The notes under the pieces are model-generated. The model did not search any database. It was not told where the DNA came from and saw nothing but the letters and a program-made list of their open reading frames with translations. A stretch of DNA of 64,000 nt from Flagellimonas eckloniae. GTDB lineage: Bacteria > Bacteroidota > Bacteroidia > Flavobacteriales > Flavobacteriaceae. The stretch lies in NCBI RefSeq assembly GCF_001413955.1, contig NZ_LCTZ01000002.1, forward strand, positions 1,178,001 to 1,242,000. Reading direction: 5' to 3'. Position numbers and translations under genes: made by a program. The first letter of the stretch is position 1; each line of letters starts with the position of its first letter. Shown here piece by piece: positions 38,794 to 49,800 of the stretch.

Positions 38794-40043
38794 TTTGCTA
38801 CTCTTTTTTCTTTATTGAACAACAAACCTGCATACTCCATTGACAATAGGCTTGCGTTTATGGTGCCATTGAACAAATGGTTTTGGTATACACTTCCATT
38901 CTCTAGGGCTATAAAGGCATCCGTAGTCACATTTCCGATTACGTCTCCCTTGAGTTCCAGGTTCTTCTCACAGTATATTTCCCCAAAGACTGAAGCATTT
39001 TCCGCAATCGCTATCTGTGGAAAAAAAATGCTCTCTTCCGAGGTTTCAAAATAGGCTACAATCCCCTTGATCATCGCTCCTTTTTCAATACTAATGTTTG
39101 CCTCTCTTTGCTCTTTTGGATTTGTTGCATTCCCTCTTTCCACCACTAAAGCAGATGGATAGTCCAACACCACACCTTTTCCAACTTTAATTTTATCTAA
39201 AGTAATTGCCTGAAGGGTACCCTTAAACTTATTCTCTAAAGTAATTTCCGGTGCCACTAGGACAATGTCTTTGATATAGCAATCTGCACTGACTATAATT
39301 TGCTGTGTTGCTCTTACAATAATATTTCCACGTAGGTCAACACCAGATAGTCTAAGCACGTCCCCGTAAATGTATTGCGTAGGGGATTCAAATGAATTTG
39401 AAAGCCTTAAGTTCCTGGAAAGTCGTACTGCATTTTTTCCAAATCTTCCTGTTTCTTCAACCAATAGCCTTTTTAGATGATTTTTAAGTTCAGGATTTAG
39501 TGCTGGTAAGGTGGTTGAACTGTTTTTTAGGTTTCCATAGACGGGAGAGGTAAATTGATGAAATCGGCCACCAATGGTTCCCGGTCGTATACCTTGTTTT
39601 GGTAAGTAAGCATTTCCTGTTATCTTGGATTTTCCCGCAATGATCATAGGCCTATTCTTGTCTTTGAGGTACAAAGCCGGAAAATCATTCTCTACTCCCC
39701 CACCTACCAATGCGGTTTTCAGAAATCGGGTTTTTCCAAATTGGGATACTGTAGCATACTTTTCAAAAATGCCCCAATATGATTTTATAGAGGTTACCTG
39801 AATGTCATCATCCAGTTGAAAATTCAGTTGTACCGAATCATTGATAGGCATTTCTTGTTGTATGGCATATTGAAGCCCTAAATCTGCTTTTTTGATTACC
39901 TCAACGGTTTTGGATGTTTTTTTATCAAAAAGAGAATGGGTCTTGTGTAACACTACAAAGGTCAACAAAAGCACTGCGATTACGGTACCTATAAAAAGTA
40001 CAAATTGTAATGCACCGGCCTTTATCTTTTTAATTTTCGGCAT
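38781..40043 (-). CDS. GspK/PilX-like minor pseudopilin with a beta-helix-like C-terminal region
   Basis: This 420-residue protein begins KKIKA/GALQFVLFIGTVIAVLLL. The position equivalent to +5 is Phe rather than Glu, as in GspK-type tip pseudopilins, which also lack Glu5, and -1 is again Ala. After the helix comes a mixed domain, then (about residues 190-400) repeated short hydrophobic strands with Gly turns (DLRGNIIV, GTLQAITL, KGDVIGNV) suggesting a beta-helix or bactofilin-like fold. It could be the tip protein that meets substrate. Homology to GspK is inferred from position and N-terminus only. Confidence 0.75.
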   Translation of the reverse strand: MPKIKKIKAGALQFVLFIGTVIAVLLLTFVVLHKTHSLFDKKTSKTVEVIKKADLGLQYAIQQEMPINDSVQLNFQLDDDIQVTSIKSYWGIFEKYATVSQFGKTRFLKTALVGGGVENDFPALYLKDKNRPMIIAGKSKITGNAYLPKQGIRPGTIGGRFHQFTSPVYGNLKNSSTTLPALNPELKNHLKRLLVEETGRFGKNAVRLSRNLRLSNSFESPTQYIYGDVLRLSGVDLRGNIIVRATQQIIVSADCYIKDIVLVAPEITLENKFKGTLQAITLDKIKVGKGVVLDYPSALVVERGNATNPKEQREANISIEKGAMIKGIVAYFETSEESIFFPQIAIAENASVFGEIYCEKNLELKGDVIGNVTTDAFIALENGSVYQNHLFNGTINASLLSMEYAGLLFNKEKRVAKWLY

Positions 40044-40494
40044 TTTGCAATGGTATTGTTTTTACAATTCCCTTGTAACGCACTCTAATGCCTTCAGATG
40101 TTCCACTTATCAAGCTGACTCCTTTGTTCTCATTCCTCTTTTGCATTAAATATTGGGTGCCATCTATAGTTACAAAATAGATGTGGTCCTTGTTTTGTTG
40201 CCCGCTTATCAGGCCTGTGTAGTTAATGCTGGGAAATTGAACGACTGGCTGCTTGACCTTCTTTGTTCTTTTTTTATTGGATGTGGGCATAGTTCCCAAG
40301 AAGGGATCCCTATAATCCGCAACAATACTAAAAGTGTCTCTTTGAACGACCTTTTTGGGTTTAAAGTTTATATTTTCTGCAAATACAGGTGCCTGTGGTT
40401 CTGGGGAAAGCGTACGAAAAACTTTAATTCCAATAACACCCCATATTATTAATACGAGCCCAATCAATATATATGTCTTTACATTTTTGCTCAA
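40030..40494 (-). CDS. PilP/GspC-like inner-membrane-anchored periplasmic protein
   Basis: This 154-residue protein has one membrane helix (about 8-26), a linker, a YRDPFLG motif like that of PilP/GspC proteins, and a compact beta domain (about 88-150) with the pattern of a GspC homology region. Such proteins connect the inner-membrane assembly to the outer-membrane secretin. It overlaps both neighbours (4 and 14 bases). The assignment rests on topology, motif and operon position rather than clear sequence identity. Confidence 0.7.
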   Translation of the reverse strand: MSKNVKTYILIGLVLIIWGVIGIKVFRTLSPEPQAPVFAENINFKPKKVVQRDTFSIVADYRDPFLGTMPTSNKKRTKKVKQPVVQFPSINYTGLISGQQNKDHIYFVTIDGTQYLMQKRNENKGVSLISGTSEGIRVRYKGIVKTIPLQNAEN

Positions 40495-41186
40495 TTGTTT
40501 ATGGTAAAATTAAAGGTGGTACTGACATCACTTTCGTTGCCAGCGGCATCATAAGCGCGAACGACCCAGTAGAACGTGCCAGAGGCCACATTTGTCGTAT
40601 ACGCTTTATTGGCGCCCAAGGCCTTGGTCGTTAAACTTTGTAAGCTCTCATCAGAAAAGATAAAAATACTGTCCCGTTCCGCTGTTCCCGGAACATCTTC
40701 CCTTGTCCATGAAAAATTTACTGAAGCCTCCGTCTGCGAAGCCCCATTTGCAGGAGTTACCAATTGGGGTGTATTGGGCGGGGTTATATCCAGATTCTCA
40801 TCTCCGTCCACCAAAAAATTACTCAAGGTATATCCGGTTTCATAATCGCTGTTAAAAGCCTTGACCCGCCAAGCGTAGGAACCATTCAATAGACTTTGGT
40901 CCAAACGCGTATTTACGATTCCCAGGGAATCTTCAGTGATAATACTATCCATTACAATCTGAACCGTGTTTTCAAAATCCGGGCTTGCAATTTGAACCCT
41001 GTAGGTTGTGGCATCAGCTATGGTCTGCCAATTAAAACCCACAGCATTGATGTTCAACACACTGCCTTCCGCTGGAGCCAAGATGGGAACGGTTTGGTTA
41101 GAGATATCAGGAACTTCCAAAATATCCTCGCAACTCCATATCATAGTCATAGCAATGATTGAGATTAACAATAATTTTTTCTTCAT
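40491..41186 (-). CDS. Lipoprotein with two FN3-like domains in the pseudopilus operon
   Basis: The protein is 231 residues from ATG 41186 (lipobox around IWSC); an in-frame ATG at 41219 would overlap the upstream gene. Two beta-sandwich repeats (about 25-125 and 130-230) have FN3 features, including TYRVQIA, YAWRVKAFN and FYWVVRAYDAAGNES. It is probably outer-membrane anchored. FN3 domains with the same AxDAAGNES ending recur in the tandem secreted proteins at 57.5-62.6 kb, which hints at a shared interaction system. Its role may be as pilotin-like or substrate-docking factor; that is speculation. Confidence 0.85.
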   Translation of the reverse strand: MKKKLLLISIIAMTMIWSCEDILEVPDISNQTVPILAPAEGSVLNINAVGFNWQTIADATTYRVQIASPDFENTVQIVMDSIITEDSLGIVNTRLDQSLLNGSYAWRVKAFNSDYETGYTLSNFLVDGDENLDITPPNTPQLVTPANGASQTEASVNFSWTREDVPGTAERDSIFIFSDESLQSLTTKALGANKAYTTNVASGTFYWVVRAYDAAGNESDVSTTFNFTINN

Positions 41187-41190
41187 TCCA

Positions 41191-41919
41191 CTAGAATTTG
41201 AGGTAGGATCTATTGTCATTTACCTTGGATGCTTTTAAGTAGGTACCCTTAGGGCATTTTTGACCTTCAGAAATCAAGTTTTCTATAATCATATTGTGGT
41301 ACTGATCTTCTCCCCAGCAAAAATTCGCGTATTGATAATCAAAGACATGGAGTTCGGAGAAAAAGTAGTGCTTTTCAAATTCACCATTAATTACCACTAA
41401 AATAATATTGTCGTATGCATCTTTTTGCAATTGGATGGCCTCTGCCTGTAAAAATCCCGGCATTTCAACTTCTGGAACAGTGATGTTCAGTCCGGTTACC
41501 ATTTTGTACCCATCATCATTGGAAATATAGGATCTTAGGTCATCATGCTGTTCGTTGTTCAATAACTGGGTAAGACCCAGCATATCCAACAATTGTAACC
41601 GTAGGTATTTTGGTTTGTAGGGCAGCGAATCGTTATAGGATATGCTGTTGATTTTCCCCGCTTGCTCCATATATTTGGCATAGGAATAATAGCTTGTTTT
41701 ATTAAATGGAAGCTGTTTTACATCAACTTTGAGCACGGACCATTTGGGAATCCCAATCTGTTCTGCTGCAGTGTACCATATATCTCCCTTGGTTTTGACC
41801 AAGGTACCCAACTCTGGAAAACTCAGTAACGATTCTTGCTTTTCGGCCTTATAAGCACCACAGCCCAGCAAAAAAAGTACGCCATAGGTGGTCAATACCC
41901 ATGTACTAAAATACCTCAT
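41191..41919 (-). CDS. Hypothetical lipoprotein, first gene of the pseudopilus operon
   Basis: This 242-residue protein has a lipoprotein signal (LFLLGCG). I recognise no domain. The mature protein is mixed alpha/beta with several Tyr-rich segments and a C-terminal stretch containing three Cys (FCWGED, KCPKGTYL). It starts the seven-gene unit and ends four bases before the FN3 lipoprotein start, so a structural or assembly role in the pseudopilus machine is likely but unproven. Confidence 0.8.
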   Translation of the reverse strand: MRYFSTWVLTTYGVLFLLGCGAYKAEKQESLLSFPELGTLVKTKGDIWYTAAEQIGIPKWSVLKVDVKQLPFNKTSYYSYAKYMEQAGKINSISYNDSLPYKPKYLRLQLLDMLGLTQLLNNEQHDDLRSYISNDDGYKMVTGLNITVPEVEMPGFLQAEAIQLQKDAYDNIILVVINGEFEKHYFFSELHVFDYQYANFCWGEDQYHNMIIENLISEGQKCPKGTYLKASKVNDNRSYLKF

Positions 41920-42467
41920 CTTATATTTTTATTTCTTAGTTCAAGGTAAAGAAAATATAGGTTTTTATCAGCGTAAATTCCTATAATATTTGTAAATTTT
42001 TGATGAAATAATAGTTCTATTCATACTATTGGGATTTTTGGGATTTCTCAATCGGGCAAAGCCCTCATTCCGAAATGACACTCCTTACTTTTTTTGTCAT
42101 TCCGAATCGTATGGAATGCGTGTGAGGAATCTCACTGCTATGTGGCAGATTTCTTAGTAGTTGCTCTTCTTTGAAAAAGATAAATTGGTTGCGATGTCAT
42201 TTCGACCGCAGGGAGAAATCCTAACATGGGTTTTCCAGATTTCTCAATCGATGCTTTGCATCTCATTTCGAAATGACGGGATTGGTCTTTGTCATTTCTA
42301 GCTAAGTGAGAAATCTAAACTGCTCTCTCCTTCATTTAAAAACCAAAAGCCACAACAGCATTGCTATGGCTTAATCATTATACTATTCTTTTTATGTTGC
42401 CGCCACTAGTCGCATTTTACTTAGTATTATTTACAATTTTATTGTATTGTTTACCATATTGGTAAGT
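41920..42467. repeat. Intergenic cluster of nested palindromic repeats
   Basis: I see no gene here. One full element spans 42196-42277: GTCATTTCGA pairs with TCGAAATGAC on the outside, and GAGAAATC with GATTTCTC inside. A 3' half is at 42042-42079, a diverged 5' half near 42096-42132 and another 5' half at 42291-42315. A second full copy lies at 43256-43327. These resemble the scattered non-coding palindromic repeats of flavobacterial genomes. The 12-base word CCGCCACTAGTC at 42400-42411 recurs at 43189-43200. Confidence 0.75.
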
Positions 42468-42548
42468 TTATATAGCTCCTTTTTGGGCTATCGTGGATAC
42501 CACACCAACAAACATAAAAAGGGTAAATAGTAGTTCTCTTTTCTTCAT
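42468..42548 (-). pseudogene. Orphan signal-peptide ORF, possible remnant of an outer-membrane protein gene
   Basis: A 26-codon frame encodes a Lys/Arg start, a hydrophobic core and an AQKG ending. That is a complete Sec signal peptide followed directly by a stop. The neighbouring beta-barrel protein has the same AQKG at its signal-peptide end. It starts eight bases after the barrel gene's stop, on the same strand. It may be a truncated paralogue or a small secreted peptide. Confidence 0.45.
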
Positions 42549-42556
42549 CTTTAATT

Positions 42557-43120
42557 TTATAAACGATAGCCCAAACCAACCTTAAACAGGTTCACTTGCC
42601 TATTAAAATCAATATCCTCCAAACTCCCAAAAGCTGAAATTTTGATATAGTCATATTGAGCCACAACAAAAAGCCCTTTTACAATGTCTATGGAAACCGC
42701 CGCATTTATATTTGGACCATTGGTATTGTCCTTTACCTTTTCAGTACGTCCAGGCTCCAGAGCATTCTCGGTACTGAAGGTGGCAAAGCTGTACCCTCCA
42801 CCAACCTGCACCCTCAATCTGCCCACATGCAATTCCCCAAAAAGCCGGGGCTGAACAAAACGGGCATTGATATCTGGTTGTGTGGTAAAGTTTTCATTTT
42901 CAAATGCATAAAAGCTAGCATTGGCAGAAACCCCAAAATTTAAAAACTCACTGTTTGCAAACCGGTATTGCGCCCCTACATCTATGTTACCCGTATAGTT
43001 TTCCTTAAAATAAGTATCGCCAAACGGCAAAGGATAGGACAACGCCGCTGAAAACTTCCCTTTTTGGGCCATGACGGACATACTTATCATAAAAACGAAT
43101 GCTATTAGTTTAATTTTCAT
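42557..43120 (-). CDS. Outer-membrane beta-barrel protein
   Basis: This 187-residue protein has a signal peptide ending MSVMAQ. Alternating strands with aromatic girdles and a terminal KVGLGYRL (C-terminal aromatic/Leu strand) indicate an eight-stranded barrel of the porin-like family common in flavobacteria. It lies between the RHS block and the pseudopilus operon, in the same direction. The 12-bp direct repeats at 42400-42411 and 43189-43200 flank it. Its function is unknown. Confidence 0.85.
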   Translation of the reverse strand: MKIKLIAFVFMISMSVMAQKGKFSAALSYPLPFGDTYFKENYTGNIDVGAQYRFANSEFLNFGVSANASFYAFENENFTTQPDINARFVQPRLFGELHVGRLRVQVGGGYSFATFSTENALEPGRTEKVKDNTNGPNINAAVSIDIVKGLFVVAQYDYIKISAFGSLEDIDFNRQVNLFKVGLGYRL

Positions 43121-43425
43121 GGTTTTAGGTTTTTTCCGTTAAAGTTTTTTCTCTTTTATAAATTGAAATACATTTCTAGTGGCCTTACCGCCACTAGTCA
43201 TAGACTAGCGGGAGCGGGGGGCTACGCTCAGTCGAAATGAAAAATTGGGCTCGATGTCATTTCGACCAGAGGGAGAAATCCCATGGTTTTTCTAGATTTC
43301 TCAGTCGTTACTCTCCTTCGAAATGACAGGGTACACAGCCAAACTTTTAAAATACTTTACGCTCCTATCCTATTCAGGCTTGCTTACTCTTCCCGCAACT
43401 AGGTACAATCTAGCGGGAGCGGGGG
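43121..43425. repeat. Intergenic region with palindromic and direct repeats
   Basis: This region holds no gene that I can support. It contains a full nested palindrome at 43256-43327, matching the one at 42196-42277. CTAGCGGGAGCGGGGG occurs twice, around 43205-43220 and 43411-43425. Each copy is preceded by an inverted CTAG-containing arm (CCGCCACTAGTC at 43189-43200; CCCGCAACTAG near 43398-43408), so each forms an imperfect hairpin. The second copy lies immediately beyond the small membrane-protein gene and could act as its 3' hairpin. Confidence 0.65.
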
Positions 43426-43815
43426 TCAATCAAAAAATTCTACGGTATTTTTATATTGTTCATACTTACCAAGGTCTATTCTACTATACTCGGGGTTTTT
43501 AATGGAATAATAAACTTCAAATTCTTCCCCTACGCATCCCTTTTTTCCATTATCACAACTGAAAGGACTAATGCCTACTTGACCGGCATATAGTTCTCCA
43601 TTGACATAATATTCGTACCTAACTCCAAAGCTAGCTCTACCATGTTTTAAAAATTTTGTTATTCTTCCAGTGATTTGACCCTCATTTAGTTTTATATCTT
43701 TTTGCTTATAATATTGAAAAACAATACCTCCCAAAATAACTACAACTATAATGGCTAAAAATATCCTACCCCTATACTCTTCATCCTTTAATTTGTCAAT
43801 TCCCGATAATTTCAT
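43426..43815 (-). CDS. Small membrane protein overlapping the RHS gene; candidate immunity or accessory protein
   Basis: This 129-residue protein has one membrane helix (about 17-35) followed by a beta-rich domain with a disulfide-capable pair in SCDNGKKGC. It starts inside the last codons of the LRR-RHS gene, with a 20-base overlap in another frame, a coupling common for toxin-immunity pairs of RHS systems. I do not recognise a known immunity family. It may simply be a stable accessory protein, because no toxin motif is evident in the RHS tip. Confidence 0.75.
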   Translation of the reverse strand: MKLSGIDKLKDEEYRGRIFLAIIVVVILGGIVFQYYKQKDIKLNEGQITGRITKFLKHGRASFGVRYEYYVNGELYAGQVGISPFSCDNGKKGCVGEEFEVYYSIKNPEYSRIDLGKYEQYKNTVEFFD

Positions 43816-46800
43816 TTCCTAATAATTTAGTTCCTGTCTGCCCTGCTAAAATAAAGCTATTTCTCATTACCTGTATAGATCCATTATTTCCTAGTAAACT
43901 AGAAGTACCTTGCAAATTACTATGAATACTGCTATTAGCTCTACCCACAGTGAAATTCACGGCCGCTGCTTCATATGTAAAAATATCAAAGCCTTCATTA
44001 ATGGAATACTCATATGCGCTTCCAATAAACTCAGAACCTAAATTTGATGCGGGGACGGACGCGGCAATTCCAATCAAATTCACCTCATACGGATTAAAAT
44101 TATTCGCTAAAAGCTCAGTACCTGTTTCAAACAAAACTCTTTGACCAAAACCTTTTGTAGAAAAAGAAAACAGCCCCCTTTTTGCTAATGCGGAAAGCCC
44201 TCCTCTTGTTATCAAACTAGCACTAAGGGTACCACTTGTCGTTGCCAAACCTAACCCTCCAGTTCCAACAGTAAGCGCAACTCCATTCGCCTTTTGAAGA
44301 AATTCTTCTCTTCTTTTCAAATCGGATGTCAAAGCATTCAATACATCTTGCTGTTTATTTAATTGGTCAAGATAACTGTAATCAGGACCTTCCTTGGAAT
44401 CGATTCCTTGTAAAAAATTGGATAAATCATTGAAAAGGCTATTAAAAAAAGGTAGGAGTCCTGGGGGGTCATTGTCTTTACAATTACAATCTTGTCCACC
44501 ATCAGGGTCGATTCGACTTATAGGGTTATTCCCCATCCCCAAATACGGGTTATTGTACTGCCCAAACGGATCAGTTGTGAGCCACCTACCGATTCTAGAG
44601 TCCCAGAGCCTTAACTGAAAAGCTTCTTTCCCCGTCTCTGGGTCCTTTTCCTGCCCTTGGAAGGCATATCTATAACCCTCTGCACCCAAAAGTGAGCGTC
44701 CTGGCATTGGCATGCCAAAGGGATAGTAGTCCGTAAAGCCCTCTTCCTGCGCTGTTGTGCCGTTTTTGGTAAACACCGCCCGTACATTGCCCAGGTGGTC
44801 TGTGAGTTCGTAAACGTATAATCTGTTCTCGACTGCGCTCGAACTGACATACGAGACACCTATACGACCACCACCATAAATGGGCTGTTCCGCCAAGGCC
44901 ATACTACCACCGGTATTGTTATAAATGGCCAGTACCTGCCCGGCCACATCACGTACATAATAGGTGCTGTACTGCAAGGCCCCATTGGTATAGGTTTCCT
45001 TTTTTATCCTATGGTTTCTATCGTTGTAAAAGAACTTCACCGCTGGCTGGCCTCCTTGTTGTACCTCGGTCACCAAGCCACTGGCATTGTAAAGATAATC
45101 AATATCTTCGGTATTGTTGCGCACCAATTGCCCAATGGCATTGTACACGTAGTTGTCCCCATCTTGATCATCAATATCATCCGCATCTGGGGCATCACCC
45201 ACGGCATCGTCTACCCGCAATAGTTGGTTGGGGCCATCCTGTGGGTTACTTTTGTAGGTATAATCCAAATCGTCCATGGCATTGGTGCCTGTTTGTGAGC
45301 CTTTATTACGGGACAGGCTTTGTATGTTACCATTGGCATCGTAGGTAATATTGCTTACATCATAGTCATTCGCCCCATAGACTATAGTGGTGCTGCCGGT
45401 GTCTATAAACACACTTACCTCACTACCATTTTGTGCTTCAAAACCCGGTAAAAGCGTTACGGACTGGCCCGCCTTAAGCTCCAGAACCTCCCCGCTTGCA
45501 ACCACATCGGTACTGGTCACGTTGGCCTGGGGACTGCCCGTTGCCGTTCCAGAGGCCTCAAAATCTGCCCCGGTCATCCAGTAGTTCTTATCATAGGTAT
45601 AGCTATAGCGATGTTCGCCTCCTATTATGGGTTGATAGGCATTGTTCCAGCGCGTGCTCTTTATATTGCCATTAAACTGATCCGTACCTCCGGCATTGGT
45701 GGTCACCGGGGTTGGGGTATTGGTCCGTTTGTAATCGTTGTTGTGGTAATCCAGGGCCATTCCAAAAAGGTCGTTGGTATCGCCCCCTGGGTCGTTGGTG
45801 GGGTCTAGCGTAGGGTGGTTAATGGCCTTTAGCTGGCCCGCCAAGTTATAGACATAATCTATTCCCTGTACCCCTTCTGCCAGTTCTGTACGCCTTAGAC
45901 TGCCATCCTCATGATAAAAATAACGCGCGTGTTCTTCGTATGTGCTATTATCTGGTGAAGTTTCCACCAAAGTTAATTGGTAGGCAGCATCATAGGTGTA
46001 TCGATGTACAAACTGATCGGTTTGATCCTTTTGATAGAGGACTTTGGTAACAAGACCGGAAACGGGGTCGTATTCATAGTCTATGGTCTTTGCACCCAGA
46101 CCTGTAATATTTTGGGCCACCCATTGTACCCGGCCATAAATGTCGTAGCTATAATAGGTGCTACTGTTATCGTTTGATGTTTTGGCCACATTGCCCGATA
46201 AAAAAGCGGGGGAATGATACGCGACCGGTAGGCCCAAAATACCTGAAAGTTCAGAGGTATCGACAAAATCATATTGTGTTTGGATCACCCCACGTTGAGA
46301 ATACGGATCGGTACTTGATGCATCTGCATCTACATAGTACAAAGAGGCAGAAATTTCCCCTGATTCCACAGGTCTTGCCTGCGCATCATAGTCAGTATAG
46401 GAAATCCATCCGTTGGCAAGGGGGCTGTAGGGGTCATTACCAAACTCCAGTTGCTTGCTGTTTTGCGAAAAACGTATCTGACCATCTTCCCTATACTCAA
46501 ACCAAGCGGTACCTTCATCTGGGCTAGTGGTCTTGATCAACTGTCCCAATGTGTTGTACTCGTAGGTGGTCACTGGTTTTTCCGCTTTGGTATTGCCAAG
46601 GGGCTGGTACGAAGCCACCAATCTATTGGCTGTATCATATTCGTTAAGGCTATAGTCATAATAATTCACTTGATGGCTTACCGTATAGGGAGTTGCAGGT
46701 TCTTTTACCGTAAAGGCCACTCTATAAAAACCTGCTGGTAATGTGCTTGTTCCAAAGACCTGTTCTTCTGAGGTGAGGTCATAGATTTGATAGGATTGAC

Positions 46801-49800
46801 CATCCAGTGGTCCACCGCCACCCAAGGTAATTCCGGTACACCCTTGGGGAATATGAATATCCACATAGCCTTGGGAGCCAACCTCTAAAGTAACCCCATA
46901 TTGTAACTGAGCAGGGTTTTCCTCATTGCCACTGCGTGCGGCGGCCAACACCCTACCATCCGTATCCCTAAAGACCACGGTTTCTATCCCATGGACATCT
47001 CGGTTTACGGTCTTGATAATTCGCCTGCTCGAATAGGCAATATCGTTAAAGGCCGAGCTATGGGCGAGTTCGCCCCCGGAAGACATCGTAAAAGCATAGG
47101 TCTTTGCCCATTCTTCGGTTCCGGTTTGATCAATTTTATTGCCCCCAAAGGCCGTTAGTACTCCACCTGGATTTAAGGTGCTGTATACCGTACGCGAAAA
47201 AGGATAGTCGGTTTGATCTTGGTACGGATTATCTGTATTGTCCTCGCTGTAATACCAGCCCAAAGTGTTCTCTAAATTGGCCACCGTTGATGGATTCAAA
47301 GGGTCTTGATAATCGGTAAGGGTGTAGGGCACATTGACCGCCTGCATCACAAAATCTTCCTTAAAATTGAACTGGCTTCCAGAGGTAATTGGAGACGAAA
47401 GGGTCTGCAGGGCGGACCGATCAAAGGCATCGCGCAACACTGCGGAAGCCCAGGTCTCATCTGTTCTTATGTTCCAGCTTTGGGTCTGCTCCAACAGCCC
47501 AAGACCATCATAGAATTGTTTGCCCGCCGCTATCTGGTTTCCTGTAAGGTCGTAGGAACGGCTAGTCACCGTATTATGGGTGTCCTCCAATAGAGTAGAT
47601 ACAGTAACTTCTATGGGCCTTCGAGTAAGGGTAAGTCCTGTGACAATATCGCTTGTTACCTCGCAATGGTATATACCCGCGTCGGCCAAGGTAGCATTTT
47701 GAATGAGGTAGGTAGCACTGTCCGGTGCCCCGGCAATTGGGGTGCCATCTTTAAACCATTGGTAGTGATTTGCCGAACCGGTAACATCTGTAGTCAGCAC
47801 CAAACTTTCCTCTACGCAGACGACATGGGTTTCTTCCTCATTGACTTCGGCTTGGGGGGAATAAGAATAGGAACCTATCGTGCCTAAATAAGATATATGT
47901 TGATTTTCAAAATCCCCAAAAACCAATGAATTATTGCAAATTCCCAATGTTAACCTTACAATTCCAATGAAATTTGGCAAGGGTCCAGATAGCTGATTAT
48001 TGGACAAGTCTAGAATGTCCAGATTACTTAGTTGATTTAGGGTAGAGGGGATTTGGCCTTGTAGATTATTATTATCTAATCCTAGTTCTATTAAATTGGA
48101 AAGATTACCTAATTCTGCTGGAATATTTCCAGAGAATTGATTATCATTTAGTTTCATGCGCTCCAAATTATTTAATTGACCCAGTTCAATCGGAATAGTC
48201 CCTGTTAGCTGATTGTTATAAAGATGTAATTGGGTCAAATTACCAAGTTGGCCAAGTTCGGCAGGAATAGCACCTGTTAGCTGATTGTTATAAAGATATA
48301 ATTGGGTCAAATTACCAAGTTGGCCAAGTTCAGCAGGAATATTCCCAGATAAGTTATTATTATCTATACTAAGACCGGTTAGACTTGATAAATTTCCTAA
48401 TGTACTTGGAATATTTCCAGTTAAGTTGTTATCGTTCAAAATGAGCAAGGAAAGACTTGGAAAATTACCAAGTGTAGATGGGATTGAACCTGTTAAAATG
48501 TTTTCATTTAATGCGAGTGTTTTAAGGTTTATCAAGTTACCTATAGAGCTCGGAATGTTGCTTGACAAATTGTTTCTTGAAAGTATAAGAAATTCCAAAG
48601 ATGTTAAATTTCCAAGAGATGCCGGAATACTACCGGCAATCTGGTTATTACGAAGATCGAGGCCTCTCAGATTTGTTAATTGACCCAGTTCAGTTGTCAG
48701 GGTTCCGGATAAATTATTGTCCAATAGATATAATCGGATCACTTCCCCATTTTCGACCGTTACCCCATACCAATCACAAGGTTCGTCGTTAACAATATCC
48801 CAGGTATTGGTCCAATTGGCCCCGTTGGTGCTATTGTAAAGGTCCAAAAGTGCTTGTTTTTCAGCAGCGGATACCCCACAAGTGGGGGCGGTTACGCTTA
48901 GGGTAATATTATTTCTGGTTAATTGTAAACCACTTGCACTAGTGACCACACTGTTAAGTGCTCTAAAATAATAAACCCCAGCATCAGTTGCGGTTGCATT
49001 GGAGATAACATAATCTTTACTAGTGGCTCCTGCAATGGCCACCCCATCCTTATACCATTGGTAACTATTGTTAACGCTGGTAAGATCATTGGAGGTTAAG
49101 GTAATGGAGCCATTTTCAACTACAGTCATTGTTTCTTCTTCATCAACCTTTGCTTGTGGGCCGTATATAAAAGTTGGAATAGAAATTAATGTGTTAAATG
49201 AGTCTTCTAAATTGCTAAATATAAATTCATTGTCTTGAATGTTAACCGTTATAATTCCAGGGGTGTTTACTAAATTCATGGCAAAATTACCTGTTAACTT
49301 ATTCTCGTCCAAGTAAAGGCTTACAAGGCTTGAAAGATTGGTGAGTTCCACAGGTACTTCCCCGCTAAGTGAATTTCGGGTTAAAGTAAGGCTTGCCAAG
49401 TTTGCCAGATTTCCAAGTTCTTTAGGGATGGGACCAATAAGATTATTAGCGCTAAAAGTGAGAAAGGTTAAATTAGAAAGATTCCCAACTTCCTCAGGGA
49501 TTTCTCCACTAAGGTTATTGCTAGACATCAGTAGGTGGGTTAAGTTTGTAAGGTTTCCAATTGTGGCTCCAATAATACCATCTAGCTGATTGTTATTTAA
49601 ACTTAACATAGTTACATTCCCATTTTCGACCGTCACCCCATACCAATCACAGGGCTCGTCGTTAACAATGTCCCAGGTATTGGTCCAGTTGGCCCCGTTG
49701 GTACTGTTGTAAAGATCCAAAAGTGCCTGTTTTTCCGCTGCGGAGACCCCACAAGTGGGAGCGGTTACGCTTAGGGTAATATCGTTTCGGGTCAGGGTGA

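Noticed and set aside
46174..46527. Open frames on the plus strand inside the RHS genes
   Set aside because: They are antisense shadows of a gene with clear domains and show no recognisable protein features.
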